Notes: generated by a model from the sequence alone, not told the origin. DNA of 64,000 nt from Odiellus spinosus (GCA_963920705.1 OY987227.1:620001-684000); one strand, 5' to 3'; shown: positions 38,670 to 52,371, numbered from the stretch's first letter. A program made the numbers and translations.

Positions 38670-41600
38670 AAAAATTGAGCCTACCGTGCCTTGCCAAAAA
38701 AAGAATTTTTTCATTTGGATCTAAAACTGAGCTGGCGACTTATCGTTAAAGGCTAGGTTTGAATCGTGGCTAAATTCTTAAAGAGAACCGTCTAAGCTAA
38801 AAAATCAGCCATGTGCAAATTCTAAGCACCATCAAAAAGAGCGAAAAAAATTGATTTAAAGGGAAACTAAAGAGCCTAGCGCGCTTTGCCAAAAAATGAA
38901 TTTTTTAATTTGGAACTAAAACTGAGCTGGCGACTTATCGTTAAAGGCTAGGTTTGAATCGTGGCTAAATTCTTAAAGAGAACCGTCTAAGCTTCAAAAT
39001 CAGCCCTGTGCAAATTCTAAGCACCATCAAAAAGATTGAAAAAATTCATTTAAAAGGAAACTAAAGAGCCTAGCGCGCCTTGCAAAAAAATGAATTTTTC
39101 ATTTGGAACTAAAACTGAGCTGGCGACTTATCGTTAAAGGCTAGGTTTGAATCGTGGCTAAATTCTTAAAGAGAACCGTCTAAGCTACAAAATCATCCCT
39201 GTGCAAATTCTAAGCACCTTCAAAAAGAGCGAAAAAAATTGATTTAAAGAGATACTAAAGAGATTAGCGCGCCTTGCCAAAAAATGCATTTTTTCATTTG
39301 GAACTAAAACTGAGCTGGCGACTTATCGTTAAAGGGTAGGGTTGAATCGTGGCTAAATTTTTAAAGAGAACCGTCTAAGCTACAAAATCAGCCCTGAGCA
39401 AATTCTAAGCACCATCAAAAAGAGCGAAAAAAATGATTTAAAGGGAAACTAAAGAGCCTAGCGTGCCTTGCCAAAAACATATTTTTTCATTTGAATCTAT
39501 AACTGAGCTGGCGAATTATCCTTAAAGGCTAGGTTTGAATCGTGGCTAAATTCTTAAAGAGAACCGTCTAAGCTAAATAATCAGCCCTGTGCAAATTCTA
39601 AGCACCATCAAAAAGAGTGAAAAAATTGATTTAAAGGGAAACTTAAGAGCCCAGCGCGCCTTGCCAAAAATATTTTTTTCATTTGGAACTAAAACTGAGC
39701 TGGCGACTTATCGTTAAAGGCTAGGTTTCAATCGTGGCTAAATACTTAAAAAGAACCGTCTAAGCTACAAGATCAGCCCTGAGCAAATTCTAAGCACCAT
39801 CAAAAAGAGCAAAAAAAATTGAATTAAATGGAAACTAAAGAGCCTAGCGCGCCTTGCCAAAAAATGAATTTTTCATTTGGAACTAAAACTGAGCTGGCGA
39901 CTTATCGTTAAAGGCTAGGTTTGAATCGTGGCTAAATGCTTAAATAGAACCGTCTAAGCCTCAAAATCAGCCCTGTGCAAATTCTATGCACCATCAAAAA
40001 GAGTGAAAAAATGAATTAAAGGGAAACTAAAGAGCCTAGCGCGCCTTGCCAAAAAAATGAATTTTTTCATTTGGAACTAAAACTGAGCTGGCGACTTATC
40101 GTTAAAGGCTAGGTTTCAATCGTGGCTAAATACTTAAAAAGAACCGTCTAAGCTACAAGATCAGCCCTGTGCAAATTCTATGCACCATCAAAAAGAGTGA
40201 AAAAATGAATTAAAGGGAAACTAAAGAGCCTAGCGCGCCTTGCCAAAAAAATGAATTTTTTCATTTGGAACTAAAACTGAGCTGGCGAATTATCGTTAAA
40301 GGCTAGGTTTGAATCGTAACTAAATTCTTAAAGAAAACCGTCTAAGCTACAAAATCAGCCCTTTGCAAATTCTAAGCACCATCAAAAAGAGCAAAAAAAA
40401 TTGAATTAAATGGAAACTAAAGAGCCTAGCGCGCCTTGCCAAAAAATGAATTTTTCATTTGGAACTAAAACTGAGCTGGCGACTTATCGTTAAAGGCTAG
40501 GTTTGAATCGTGGCTAAATGCTTAAATAGAACCGTCTAAGCCTCAAAATCAGCCCTGTGCAAATTCTATGCACCATCAAAAAGAGTGAAAAAAATGAATT
40601 AAAGGGAAACTAAAGAGCCTAGCGCGCCTTGCCAAAAAAATGAATTTTTTCATTTGGAACTAAAACTGAGCTGGCGAATTATCGTTAAAGGCTAGGTTTG
40701 AATCGTAACTAAATTCTTAAAGAAAACCGTCTAAGCTACAAAATCAGCCCTTTGCAAATTCTAAGCACTATCAAAAAGAGTGAAAAAATTGAGCCTACCG
40801 TGCCTTGCCAAAAAAAGAATTTTTTCATTTGGATCTAAAACTGAGCTGGCGACTTATCGTTAAAGGCTAGGTTTGAATCGTGGCTAAATTCTTAAAGAGA
40901 ACCGTCTAAGCTAAAAAATCAGCCATGTGCAAATTCTAAGCACCATCAAAAAGAGCGAAAAAAATTGATTTAAAGGGAAACTAAAGCGCCTAGCGCGCTT
41001 TGCCAAAAAATGAATTTTTTAATTTGGAACTAAAACTGAGCTGGCGACTTATCGTTAAAGGCTAGGTTTGAATCGTGGCTAAATTCTTAAAGAGAACCGT
41101 CTAAGCTTCAAAATCAGCCCTGTGCAAATTCTAAGCACCATCAAAAAGATTGAAAAAATTCATTTAAAAGGAAACTAAAGAGCCTAGCGCGCCTTGCAAA
41201 AAAATGAATTTTTCATTTGGAACTAAAACTGAGCTGGCGACTTATCGTTAAAGGCTAGGTTTGAATCGTGGCTAAATTCTTAAAGAGAACCGTCTAAGCT
41301 ACAAAATCAGACTTGTGCAAATTCTAAGCACCATCAAAAAGAGTGAAAAAAAAAAGATTTAAAGGGAAACTAAAGAGCATAGCGCGCCTTGCCAAAAAAA
41401 TGAATTTTTTCATTTCGAACTAAAACTGAGCGGGCGGTTTATCGTTAAAGGCTAGGGTTGAATAGTGGCTAAATTCTTAAAGAAAACCGTCTAAGCAAAA
41501 AAATCAGCCCTGTGCAAATTCTAAGCACCATCAAAAAGAGTGAAAAAATTGATTTAAAGGGAAACTAAAGAGCCCAGCGCGCCTTGCCAAAAATATTTTT

Positions 41601-43740
41601 TTCATTTGGAACTAAAACTGAGCTGGCGACTTATCGTTAAAGGCTAGGTTTCAATCGTGGCTAAATACTTAAAAAGAACCGTCTAAGCTACAAGATCAGC
41701 CCTGTGCAAATTCTAAGCACCATCAAAAAGAGCAAAAAAAATTGAATTAAATGGAAACTAAAGAGCCTAGCGAGCCTTGCCAAAAAATGAATTTTTCATT
41801 TGGAACTAAAACTGAGCTGGCGACTTATCGTTAAAGGCTAGGTTTGAATCGTGGCTAAATGCTTAAATAGAACCGTCTAAGCCTCAAAATCAGCCCTGTG
41901 CAAATTCTATGCACCATCAAAAAGAGTGAAAAAAATGAATTAAAGGGAAACTAAAGAGCCTAGCGCGCCTTGCCAAAAAAATGAATTTTTTCATTTGGAA
42001 CTAAAACTGAGCTGGCGAATTATCGTTAAAGGCTAGGTTTGAATCGTAACTAAATTCTTAAAGAAAACCGTCTAAGCTACAAAATCAGCCCTTTGCAAAT
42101 TCTAAGCACTATCAAAAAGAGTGAAAAAATTGAGCCTACCGTGCCTTGCCAAAAAAAGAATTTTTTCATTTGGATCTAAAACTGAGCTGGCGACTTATCG
42201 TTAAAGGCTAGGTTTGAATCGTGGCTAAATTCTTAAAGAGAACCGTCTAAGCTAAAAAATCAGTCATGTGCAAATTCTAAGCACCATCAAAAAGAGCGAA
42301 AAAAATTGATTTAAAGGGAAACTAAAGAGCCTAGCGCGCTTTGCCAAAAAATGAATTTTTTAATTTGGAACTAAAACTGAGCTGGCGACTTATCGTTAAA
42401 GGCTAGGTTTGAATCGTGGCTAAATTCTTAAAGAGAACCGTCTAAGCTTCAAAATCAGCCCTGTGCAAATTCTAAGCACCATCAAAAAGATTGAAAAAAT
42501 TCATTTAAAAGGAAACTAAAGAGCCTAGCGCGCCTTGCAAAAAAATGAATTTTTCATTTGGAACTAAAACTGAGCTGGCGACTTATCGTTAAAGGCTAGG
42601 TTTGAATCGTGGCTAAATTCTTAAAGAGAACCGTCTAAGCTAAAAAATCAGCCATGTGCAAATACTAAGCACCATCTAAAAGAGCGAAAAAAATGATTTA
42701 AAGGGAAACTAAAGAGCCTAGCGCGCCTTGCCAATTTTTTTTTTTTTTTTCATTTGGAACTAAAACTGAGCTGGCGACTTAACGTTCAAGGCTAGGTTTG
42801 AATCGTGGCTAAATACTTAAAAGGAACCGTCTAAGCTACAAAATCATCCCTGTGCAAATTCTAAGCACCTTCAAAAAGAGCGAAAAAAATTGATTTAAAG
42901 AGATACTAAAGAGATTAGCGCGCCTTGCCAAAAAATGCATTTTTTCATTTGGAACTAAAACTGAGCTGGCGACTTATCGTTAAAGGGTAGGGTTGAATCG
43001 TGGCTAAATTTTTAAAGAGAACCGTCTAAGCTACAAAATCAGCCCTGAGCAAATTCTAAGCACCATCAAAAAGAGCGAAAAAAATGATTTAAAGGGAAAC
43101 TAAAGAGCCTAGCGTGCCTTGCCAAAAAAATATTTTTTCATTTGAATCTAAAACTGAGCTGGCGAATTATCCTTAAAGGCTAGGTTTGAATCGTGGCTAA
43201 ATTCTTAAAGAGAACCGTCTAAGCTAAATAATCAGCCCTGTGCAAATTCTAAGCATCATCAAAAAGAGTGAAAAAATTGATTTAAAAGGAAACTAAAGAG
43301 CCTAGCGCGCCTTGCCAAAAAATGAATTTTTCATTTGGAACTAAAACTGAGCTGGCGACTTATCGTTAAAGGCTAGGTTTGAATCGTGGCTAAATGCTTA
43401 AATAGAACCGTCTAAGCTTCAAAATCAGCCCTGTGCAAATTCTATGCACCATCAAAAAGAGTGAAAAAATTGAATTAAAGGGAAAATAAAGAGCCTAGCG
43501 CGCCTTGCCAAAAAAATGAATTTTTTCATTTGGAACTAAAACTGAGCTGGCGAATTATCGTTAAAGGCTAGGTTTGAATCGTAACTAAATTCTTAAAGAA
43601 AACCGTCTAAGCTACAAAATCAGCCCTTTGCAAATTCTAAGCACTATCAAAAAGAGTGAAAAAATTGATTTAAAGGGAAACTAAAGAGCCTAGCGTGCCT
43701 TGCCAAAAAAATATTTTTTTCATTTGAATCTAAAACTGAG
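38670..43740 (-). repeat. Mosaic of repeated blocks marked by a truncated monomer
   Basis: A monomer lacking about 18-22 bp (ATTGA joined to GCCTACCGTGCC, omitting TTTAAAGGGAAACTAAA) has its GAGCCTACCG at 38677, 40791 and 42132, spacings of 2114 and 1341 bp. Monomers with GGTTTCAATCG and CTACAAGATCAGCC occur near 38192, 39727, 40116 and 41648, and also near 35286. GCGGGCGGTTTATCG at about 35067 and 41431 links this block to the preceding one. The arrangement is a shuffled copy series with sharp junctions between variants. Confidence 0.8.
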
Positions 43741-45389
43741 CTGGCGAATTATCCTTAAAGGCTAGGTTTGAATCGTGGCTAAATACTTAAAAAGAACCGT
43801 CTAAGCTACAAAATCAGCCATGTGCAAATTCTAAGCACCATCAAAAAGAGCGAAAAAAATTGATTTAAAGGGAAACTAAAGAGCCTAGCGCGCCTTGCCA
43901 AAAAATATTTTTTTCATTTGGAACTAAAACTGACCTGGCGACTTTTGTTAAAGGCAAGGGTTGAATAGTGGCTAAATTCTTAAAGACAACCGTCTAAGCT
44001 AAATAATCAGCCCTGTGCAAATTCTAAGCATCATCAAAAAGAGTGAAAAAATTGATTTAAAAGGAAACTAAAGAGCCTAGCGCGCCTTGCCAAAAAAATG
44101 AATTTTTCATTTGGAACTAAAACTGAGCTGGCGACTTATCGTTAAAGGCTAGGTTTGAATCGTGGCTAAATGCTTAAATAGAACCATCTAAGCTTCAAAA
44201 TCAGCCCTGTGCAAATTCTATGCACCATCAAAAAGAGCGAAAAAAATTTATTTAAAGAGAAACTAAAGAGCCTTGCGCACGTTGCAAAAAAATGAATTTT
44301 TTCATTTGGAACTAAAACTGAGCTGGCGACTTATCTTTAAAGGGTAGGGTTGAATCGTGGCTAAATTTTTAAAGAGAACCGTCTAAGCTTCAAAATCAGC
44401 CCTGTGCAAATTCTATGCACCATCAAAAAGAGTGAAAAAATTGAATTAAAGGGAAACTAAAGAGCCTAGCGCGCCTTGCCAAAAAAATGAATTTTTTCAT
44501 TTGGAACTAAAACTGAGCTGGCGAATTATCGTTAAAGGCTAGGTTTGAATCGTAACTAGATTCTTAAAGAAAACCGTCTAAGCTACAAAATCAGCCCTTT
44601 GCAAATTCTAAGCACTATCAAAAAGAGTGAAAAAATTGATTTAAAGGGAAACTAAAGAGCCTAGCGCGCCTTGCCAAAAAAAAAGAATTTTTCATTTGGA
44701 ACTAAAACTGAGCTGGCGACTTATCGTTAAAGGCTAAGTTTGAATCGTGGCTAAATACTTAAAAAGAACCGTCAAAGCTACAAAATCAGCCCTGTGCAAA
44801 TTCTAAGCACCATCAAAAAGAGCGAAAAAAATTTATTTAAAGAGAAACTAAAGAGCCTAGCGCACGTTGCCAAAAAATGAATTTTTTCATTTGGTACTAA
44901 AACTGAGCTGGCGACTTATCGTTAAAGGCTAGGCTTGAATAGTTGCTAAATTCTTAAAGAGAACCGTCTAAGCTAAATAATCAGACCTGTGCAAATTCTA
45001 AGCACCATCAAAAAGAGTGAAAAAATTGATTTAAAGAGCCTAGCGCGCTTTGCCAAAAAATGCTTTTATTCATTTGGAACTAAAACTGAGCTGGCGACTT
45101 TTCGTTAAAGGCTAGGGTTGAATAGTGGCTAAATTCTAAAAGAGAACCGTCTAAGCTACAAAATCGCCCTTTGCAAATTCTAACACCATCAAAAAGAGTG
45201 AAAAAATTGATTTAAAGGGAAACTAAAGAGCCTAGAGCGCCTTGCCAAAAAATGAATTTTTTTCATTTGGAACTAAAACTGAGCTGGCGACTTATCGTTA
45301 AAGGCTAGGTTTGAATCGTGGCTAAATTCTTAAAGAGAACCGTCTAAGCAACAAAATCAACCCCGTGAAAATTCTAAGCACCATCAAAA

Positions 45390-48300
45390 AGAGTGAAAAA
45401 ATTGATTTAAAGGGAAACTAAAGAGCCTAGCGCGCCTTGCCAAAAAAATGAATTTTTCATTTGGAACTAAAACCGAGCTGGCGACTTATCGTTAAAGGGT
45501 AGGGTTGAATGGTGGCTAAATTTTTAAAGAGAACCGTCTAAGCTACAAAATCAGCCCTGAGCAAATTCTAAGCACCATCAAAAAGAGCGAAAAAAATGAT
45601 TTAAAGGGAAACTAAAGAGCCTAGCGTGCCTTGCCAAAAAAATATTTTTTTCATTTGAATCTAAAACTGAGCTGGCGAATTATCCTTAAAGGCTAGGTTT
45701 GAATCGTGGCTAAATTCAAAAGAGAACCGTCTAAGCTACAAAATCAGCCATGTGCAAATTCTAAGCACCATCAAAAAGAGCGAAAAAAATTGATTTAAAG
45801 GGAAACTAAAGAGCCTAGCGCGCCTTGCCAAAAAATATTTTTTTCATTTGGAACTAAAACTGACCTGGCGACTTTTGTTAAAGGCAAGGGTTGAATAGTG
45901 GCTAAATTCTTAAAGACAACCGTCTAAGCTAAATAATCAGCCCTGTGCAAATTCTAAGCATCATCAAAAAGAGTGAAAAAATTGATTTAAAAGGAAACAA
46001 AAGAGCCTAGCGCGCCTTGCCAAAAAAATGAATTTTTCATTTGGAACTAAAACTGAGCTGGCGACTTATCGTTAAAGGCTAGGTTTGAATCGTGGCTAAA
46101 TGCTTAAATAGAACCGTCTAAGCTTCAAAATCAGCCCTGTGCAAATTCTATGCACCATCAAAAAGAGTTAAAAAATTGAATTAAAGGGAAACTAAAGAGC
46201 CTAGCGCGCCTTGCCAAAAAAATGAATTTTTTCATTTGGAACTAAAACTGAGCTGGCGAATTATCGTTAAAGGCTAGGTTTGAATCGTAACTAGATTCTT
46301 AAAGAAAACCGTCTAAGCTACAAAATCAGTCCTTTTCAAATTCTAAGCACTATCAAAAAGAGTGAAAAAATTGATTTAAAGGGAAACTAAAGAGCCTAGC
46401 GCGTCTTGCCAAAAAAATGAATTTTTAATTTGGTACTAAAACTGAGCTGGCGACTTATCGTTAAAGGCTAGGCTTGAATAGTTGCTAAATTCTTAAAGAG
46501 AACCGTTTAAGCTAAATAATCAGACCTGTGCAAATTCTAAGCACCATCAAAAAGAGTGAAAAAATTGATTTAAAGAGCCTAGCGCGCTTTGCCAAAAAAT
46601 GCATTTTTTCATTTGGAACTAAAACTGAGCTGGCGACTTTTCGTTAAAGGCTAGGGTTGAATAGTGGCTAAATTCTTAAAGAGAACCGTCTAAGCTACAA
46701 AATCGCCCTTTGCAAATTCTAACACCATCAAAAAGAGTGAAAAAATTGATTTAAAGGGAAACTAAAGAGCCTAGAGCGCCTTGCCAAAAAATGAATTTTT
46801 TTCATTTGGAACTAAAACTGAGCTGGCGACTTATCGTTAAAGGCTAGGTTTGAATCGTGGCTAAATTCTTAAAGAGAACCGTCTAAGCAACAAAATCAAC
46901 CCCGTGAAAATTCTAAGCACCATCAAAAAGAGTGAAAAAATTAATTTAAAGGGAAACTAAAGAGCCAAGCGCGCCTTGCCAAAAAATGAATTTTTTCATT
47001 TGGAACTAAAACTGAGCTGTTGACTTATCGTTAAAGGCTAGGTTTGAATCGTGGCTAAATTCTTAAAGAGAACCGTCTAAGCTACAAAATTAGCCCTTTG
47101 CAAATTCTAAGCACTATCAAAAAGAGTGAAAAAATTGATTTAAAGGGAAACTAAAGAGCTTAGCAGTTCTTGTCAAAAATGAATTTTTTCATTTGGATCT
47201 AAAACTAAGCTGGCGACTTATCGTTAAAGGCTAGGTTTGAATCGTGGCTAAATTCTTAAAGAGAACCGTCTAAGCTTCAAAATCAGCCCTGTGCAAATTC
47301 TAACCACCATCAAAAAGATTGAAAAAATTGATTTAAAGAGATACTAAAGAGATTAGCGCGCCTTGCTAAAAAATGCATTTTTTCATTTGGAACTAAAACT
47401 GAGCTGGCGACTTATCGTTAAAGGGTAGGGTTGAATCGTGGCTAAATTTTTAAAGAGAACCGTCTAAGCTACAAAATCAGCCCTGAGCAAATTCTAAGCA
47501 CCATCAAAAAGAGCGAAAAAAAATGATTTAAAGGGAAACTAAAGAGCCTATCGCGCCTCGCCAAACAAATATTTTTTTCATTTGGAACTAAAACTGAGCT
47601 GGCGACTTATCGTTAAAGGCTAGGGTTGAATCGCGGCTAAATTTTTGAGAGAACCGTCTAATCTACAAAATCAGCCCTGAGCAAATTCTAAGCACCATCA
47701 AAAAGAGTGAAAAAATTGATTTAAAGGGAAACTAAAGAGCCTAGCGCGCCTTGCCAAAAAAATGAATTTTTAATTTGGTACTAAAACTGAGCTGGCGACT
47801 TATCGTTAAAGGCTAGGCTTGAATAGTTGCTAAATTCTTAAAGAGAACCGTTTAAGCTAAATAATCAGACCTGTGCAAATTCTAAGCACCATCAAAAAGA
47901 GTGAAAAAATTGATTTAAAGAGCCTAGCGCGCTTTGCCAAAAAATGCATTTTTTCATTTGGAACTAAAACTGAGCTGGCGACTTGTCGTTAAAGGCTAGG
48001 GTTGAATAGTGGCTAAATTCTTAAAGAGAACCGTCTAAGCTACAAAATCGCCCTTTGCAAATTCTAACACTATCAAAAAGAGTGAAAAAATTGATTTAAA
48101 GGGAAACTAAAGAGCCTAGAGCGCCTTGCCAAAAAATGAATTTTTTTCATTTGGAACTAAAACTGAGCTGGCGACTTATCGTTAAAGGCTAGGTTTGAAT
48201 CGTGGCTAAATTCTTAAAGAGAACCGTCTAAGCAACAAAATCAACCCCGTGAAAATTCTAAGCACCATCAAAAAGAGTGAAAAAATTAATTTAAAGGGAA

Positions 48301-51150
48301 ACTAAAGAGCCAAGCGCGCCTTGCCAAAAAATGAATTTTTTCATTTGGAACTAAAACTGAGCTGTTGACTTATCGTTAAAGGCTAGGTTTGAATCGTGGC
48401 TAAATTCTTAAAGAGAACCGTCTAAGCTACAAAATTAGCCCTTTGCAAATTCTAAGCACTATCAAAAAGAGTGAAAAAATTGATTTAAAGGGAAACTAAA
48501 GAGCTTAGCAGTTCTTGTCAAAAATGAATTTTTTCATTTGGATCTAAAACTAAGCTGGCGACTTATCGTTAAAGGCTAGGTTTGAATCGTGGCTAAATTC
48601 TTAAAGAGAACCGTCTAAGCTTCAAAATCAGCCCTGTGCAAATTCTAACCACCATCAAAAAGATTGAAAAAATTGATTTAAAGAGATACTAAAGAGATTA
48701 GCGCGCCTTGCTAAAAAATGCATTTTTTCATTTGGAACTAAAACTGAGCTGGCGACTTATCGTTAAAGGGTAGGGTTGAATCGTGGCTAAATTTTTAAAG
48801 AGAACCGTCTAAGCTACAAAATCAGCCCTGAGCAAATTCTAAGCACCATCAAAAAGAGTGAAAAAATTTAATTAAAGGGAAACTAAAGAGCCTAGCGCGC
48901 TTTGCCAAAAAATAAATTTTTTCATTTGGAACTAAAACTGAGCTGGCGAATTATCGTTAAAGGCTAGGTTTGAATCGTAACTAAATTCTTAAAGAAAACC
49001 GTCTAAGCTACAAAATCAGCCCTTTGCAAATTCTAAGCACTATCAAAAAGAGTGAAAAAATTGATTTAAAGGGAAACTAAAGAGCCTAGCGCGCCTTGCC
49101 AAAAAAATGAATTTTTCATTTGGAACTAAAACCGAGCTGGCGACTTATCGTTAAAGGGTAGGGTTGAATGGTGGCTAAATTTTTAAAGAGAACCGTCTAA
49201 GCTACAAAATCAGCCCTGAGCAAATTCTAAGCACCATCAAAAAGAGCGAAAAAAATGATTTAAAGGGAAACTAAAGAGCCTAGCGTGCCTTGCCAAAAAA
49301 ATATTTTTTTCATTTGAATCTAAAACTGAGCTGGCGAATTATCCTTAAAGGCTAGGTTTGAATCGTGGCTAAATTCAAAAGAGAACCGTCTAAGCTACAA
49401 AATCAGCCATGTGCAAATTCTAAGCACCATCAAAAAGAGCGAAAAAAATTGATTTAAAGGGAAACTAAAGAGCCTAGCGCGCCTTGCCAAAAAATATTTT
49501 TTTCATTTGGAACTAAAACTGACCTGGCGACTTTTGTTAAAGGCAAGGGTTGAATAGTGGCTAAATTCTTAAAGACAACCGTCTAAGCTAAATAATCAGC
49601 CCTGGGCAAATTCTAAGCATCATCAAAAAGAGTGAAAAAATTGATTTAAAAGGAAACAAAAGAGCCTAGCGCGCCTTGCCAAAAAAATGAATTTTTCATT
49701 TGGAACTAAAACTGAGCTGGCGACTTATCGTTAAAGGCTAGGTTTGAATCGTGGCTAAATGCTTAAATAGAACCGTCTAAGCTTCAAAATCAGCCCTGTG
49801 CAAATTCTATGCACCATCAAAAAGAGTTAAAAAATTGAATTAAAGGGAAACTAAAGAGCCTAGCGCGCCTTGCCAAAAAAATGAATTTTTTCATTTGGAA
49901 CTAAAACTGAGCTGGCGAATTATCGTTAAAGGCTAGGTTTGAATCGTAACTAGATTCTTAAAGAAAACCGTCTAAGCTACAAAATCAGTCCTTTTCAAAT
50001 TCTAAGCACTATCAAAAAGAGTGAAAAAATTGATTTAAAGGGAAACTAAAGAGCCTAGCGCGTCTTGCCAAAAAAATGAATTTTTAATTTGGTACTAAAA
50101 CTGAGCTGGCGACTTATCGTTAAAGGCTAGGCTTGAATAGTTGCTAAATTCTTAAAGAGAACCGTTTAAGCTAAATAATCAGACCTGTGCAAATTCTAAG
50201 CACCATCAAAAAGAGTGAAAAAATTGATTTAAAGAGCCTAGCGCGCTTTGCCAAAAAATGCATTTTTTCATTTGGAACTAAAACTGAGCTGGCGACTTGT
50301 CGTTAAAGGCTAGGGTTGAATAGTGGCTAAATTCTTAAAGAGAACCGTCTAAGCTACAAAATCGCCCTTTGCAAATTCTAACACCATCAAAAAGAGTGAA
50401 AAAATTGATTTAAAGGGAAACTAAAGAGCCTAGAGCGCCTTGCCAAAAAATGAATTTTTTTCATTTGGAACTAAAACTGAGCTGGCGACTTATCGTTAAA
50501 GGCTAGGTTTGAATCGTGGCTAAATTCTTAAAGAGAACCGTCTAAGCTACAAAATTAGCCCTTTGCAAATTCTAAGCACTATCAAAAAGAGTGAAAAAAT
50601 TGATTTAAAGGGAAACTAAAGAGCTTAGCAGTTCTTGTCAAAAATGAATTTTTTCATTTGGATCTAAAACTAAGCTGGCGACTTATCGTTAAAGGCTAGG
50701 TTTGAATCGTGGCTAAATTCTTAAAGAGAACCGTCTAAGCTTCAAAATCAGCCCTGTGCAAATTCTAACCACCATCAAAAAGATTGAAAAAATTGATTTA
50801 AAGAGATACTAAAGAGATTAGCGCGCCTTGCTAAAAAATGCATTTTTTCATTTGGAACTAAAACTGAGCTGGCGACTTATCGTTAAAGGGTAGGGTTGAA
50901 TCGTGGCTAAATTTTTAAAGAGAACCGTCTAAGCTACAAAATCAGCCCTGAGCAAATTCTAAGCACCATCAAAAAGAGCGAAAAAAAATGATTTAAAGGG
51001 AAACTAAAGAGCCTATCGCGCCTCGCCAAACAAATATTTTTTTCATTTGGAACTAAAACTGAGCTGGCGACTTATCGTTAAAGGCTAGGGTTGAATCGCG
51101 GCTAAATTTTTGAGAGAACCGTCTAATCTACAAAATCAGCCCTGAGCAAA
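45390..51150 (-). repeat. Nested duplications at 1345, 3465 and 3659 bp
   Basis: AACCGAGCTGG recurs at 45471 and 49130 (3659 bp, 19 monomers), and near-identity covers about 45390-46885 and 49049-50545. TGGTACTAAAACTG occurs at 46431, 47776 and 50090; the first two anchor a 1345-bp (7-monomer) tandem copy covering about 46411-47515 and 47756-48858. TCGCGGCTAAATTTTTGAG occurs at 47631 and 51096 (3465 bp). The boundaries fall at different points in the monomer, so several separate exchange events are layered here. Confidence 0.85.
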
Positions 51151-51511
51151 TTCTAAGCACCATCAAAAAGAGTGAAAAAATTAATTTAAAGGGAAACTAA
51201 AAAGCCTAGCGCGCCTTGCCAAAAAATATTTTTTTTCATTTGGAACTAAAACTGAGCTTTCGTCTTATCGTTAAAGGCTAGGGTTGAATAGTGGCTAAAT
51301 TTTTAAAGAGAACCCTCTAAGCTACAAAATCAGCCCTGTGCAAATTCTAAGCACCATCAAAAAGAGTGAAAAAAATTGATTTAAAGGGAAACTAAAGAGC
51401 CTAGCGCGCTTTGCCAAAAAATGAATTCTTTCATTTGGAACTAAAACTGAGCTGGCGACTTATCGTTAAAGGCTAGGGTTGAATCGTGTTTTAATTTTTA
51501 AAGAGAACCGT

Positions 51512-52180
51512 CTAATCTACAGAAGGGACTTTCGGACCAGATATATCTTCCATCTGCCAACATTGCGATACCTTATGGTTTTCATTCACCCACGTCTCGT
51601 CAATAAAAATAACGTTGTCCTTCAAATCGATACCTTTTACAGTTTTTAGAAATTGCCGAAGGCGAGCCACGACGTCAGTTCTTTCCATAAGATGCTTGCG
51701 ACTATCGACCTTTTTATATTCGAAACCAAGTTGATTTTTAAGTACTTGTCGTAATGATTCACGACCACCGCTGAAAATGGCTTCTTGCGTCACATCGTCG
51801 ACTTGTCGAAGGGATTCCAGTAATTTCTCTACAGTGGGGAGCTCTTTGTCTAAGTAGAATTGATGTACTCGACGTCTAATAGCTTCAAGCTGAAAGCTAT
51901 CTACCTCAGTTACTGGGGATGAACGGCTTCTAGACTTCCCGGGACTCTGGGCAACCTCGGCGAATGACTTTCCTATCAGTTCGGCATCTTTCACTTCCTT
52001 CTGAATCCTTTGAACCGTTGTACAACTTACACCAGTTACTTCTGCCGTGCGAACTTGAACCTGTTCAACCGGATGCAAGACACGTTTTTCGTTGCGCTCT
52101 CGTTCAAAATAAGTGGCCACATTAGATATAATTATTCGTGCCTGGCGATGAATAGTTGAGCCTCTACTACATTTCGGCAT
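51512..52180 (-). pseudogene. Transposase N-terminal fragment, IS630/Tc1/mariner type
   Basis: A 222-codon frame starting at an ATG (52180, reading MPKCSRG). Residues about 10-65 form a DNA-binding helix-turn-helix region (VRTAEVTGVSCTTVQRIQ), a basic linker GKSRSRSSP lies at 81-89, and residues about 94-155 (IRRRVHQFYL, ESLRQVLKNQLGFEY) look like the second DNA-binding half. IFIDETWVN at 191-199 contains D194, the first acidic residue of the DDE/D catalytic triad. The protein then ends at KVPSVD, where VD and the stop come from satellite sequence, so the second and third catalytic residues and half the catalytic core are absent. Family members are usually about 340-400 residues. This fragment could bind DNA if expressed but could not catalyse transposition. 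The frame before the break is otherwise open, suggesting a fairly recent loss. Confidence 0.85.
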
Positions 52181-52371
52181 GGTTAACTAACTATGAGCTG
52201 CACACTCCCATTTATTAATACCATGCGCGATAAAATTGTCAATCGTTTTAAATATTTATTTAAGATAAAATATTCAATTTAAACAAGAAAAGTGCTCTTA
52301 ATTAAAATGTGCAATTCCTTCCGCTTAACTAAAAAAACAAACGAAACCACGGGTAATTGAATATTTTTTAA
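52181..52371. other. AT-rich spacer between divergent transposase fragments
   Basis: Probably the 5' untranslated flank of the minus-strand fragment plus the inversion or rearrangement breakpoint. It contains a perfect 12-bp inverted repeat, AAATATTCAATT at 52268-52279 and AATTGAATATTT at 52355-52366. The first 11 bases, AAATATTCAAT, recur in direct orientation at 52571-52581. These could be remnants of transposon ends, but the sequence is so AT-rich that chance cannot be excluded. No coding sequence is visible. Confidence 0.5.

Larger units (their letters stand above)
31142..51521 (-). repeat. 194-bp satellite array, reverse block (main part)
   Basis: About 105 reverse-orientation monomers, slightly shorter on average (many offsets resolve to 192-194 bp per monomer) because of shorter A tracts and shared small deletions. 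Large stretches are near-identical to each other, as listed separately. Subfamily markers include GGGTAGGGTTGAATCG, GGTTTCAATCG, AATGCTTAAATAG, GGCTTGAATAGTTGC and GATTTAAAGAGCC, a 12-bp deletion of GGAAACTAAAGA seen near 45031, 46570, 47916 and 50230. The array stops at the broken transposon after TCTAATCTACA. Confidence 0.96.
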
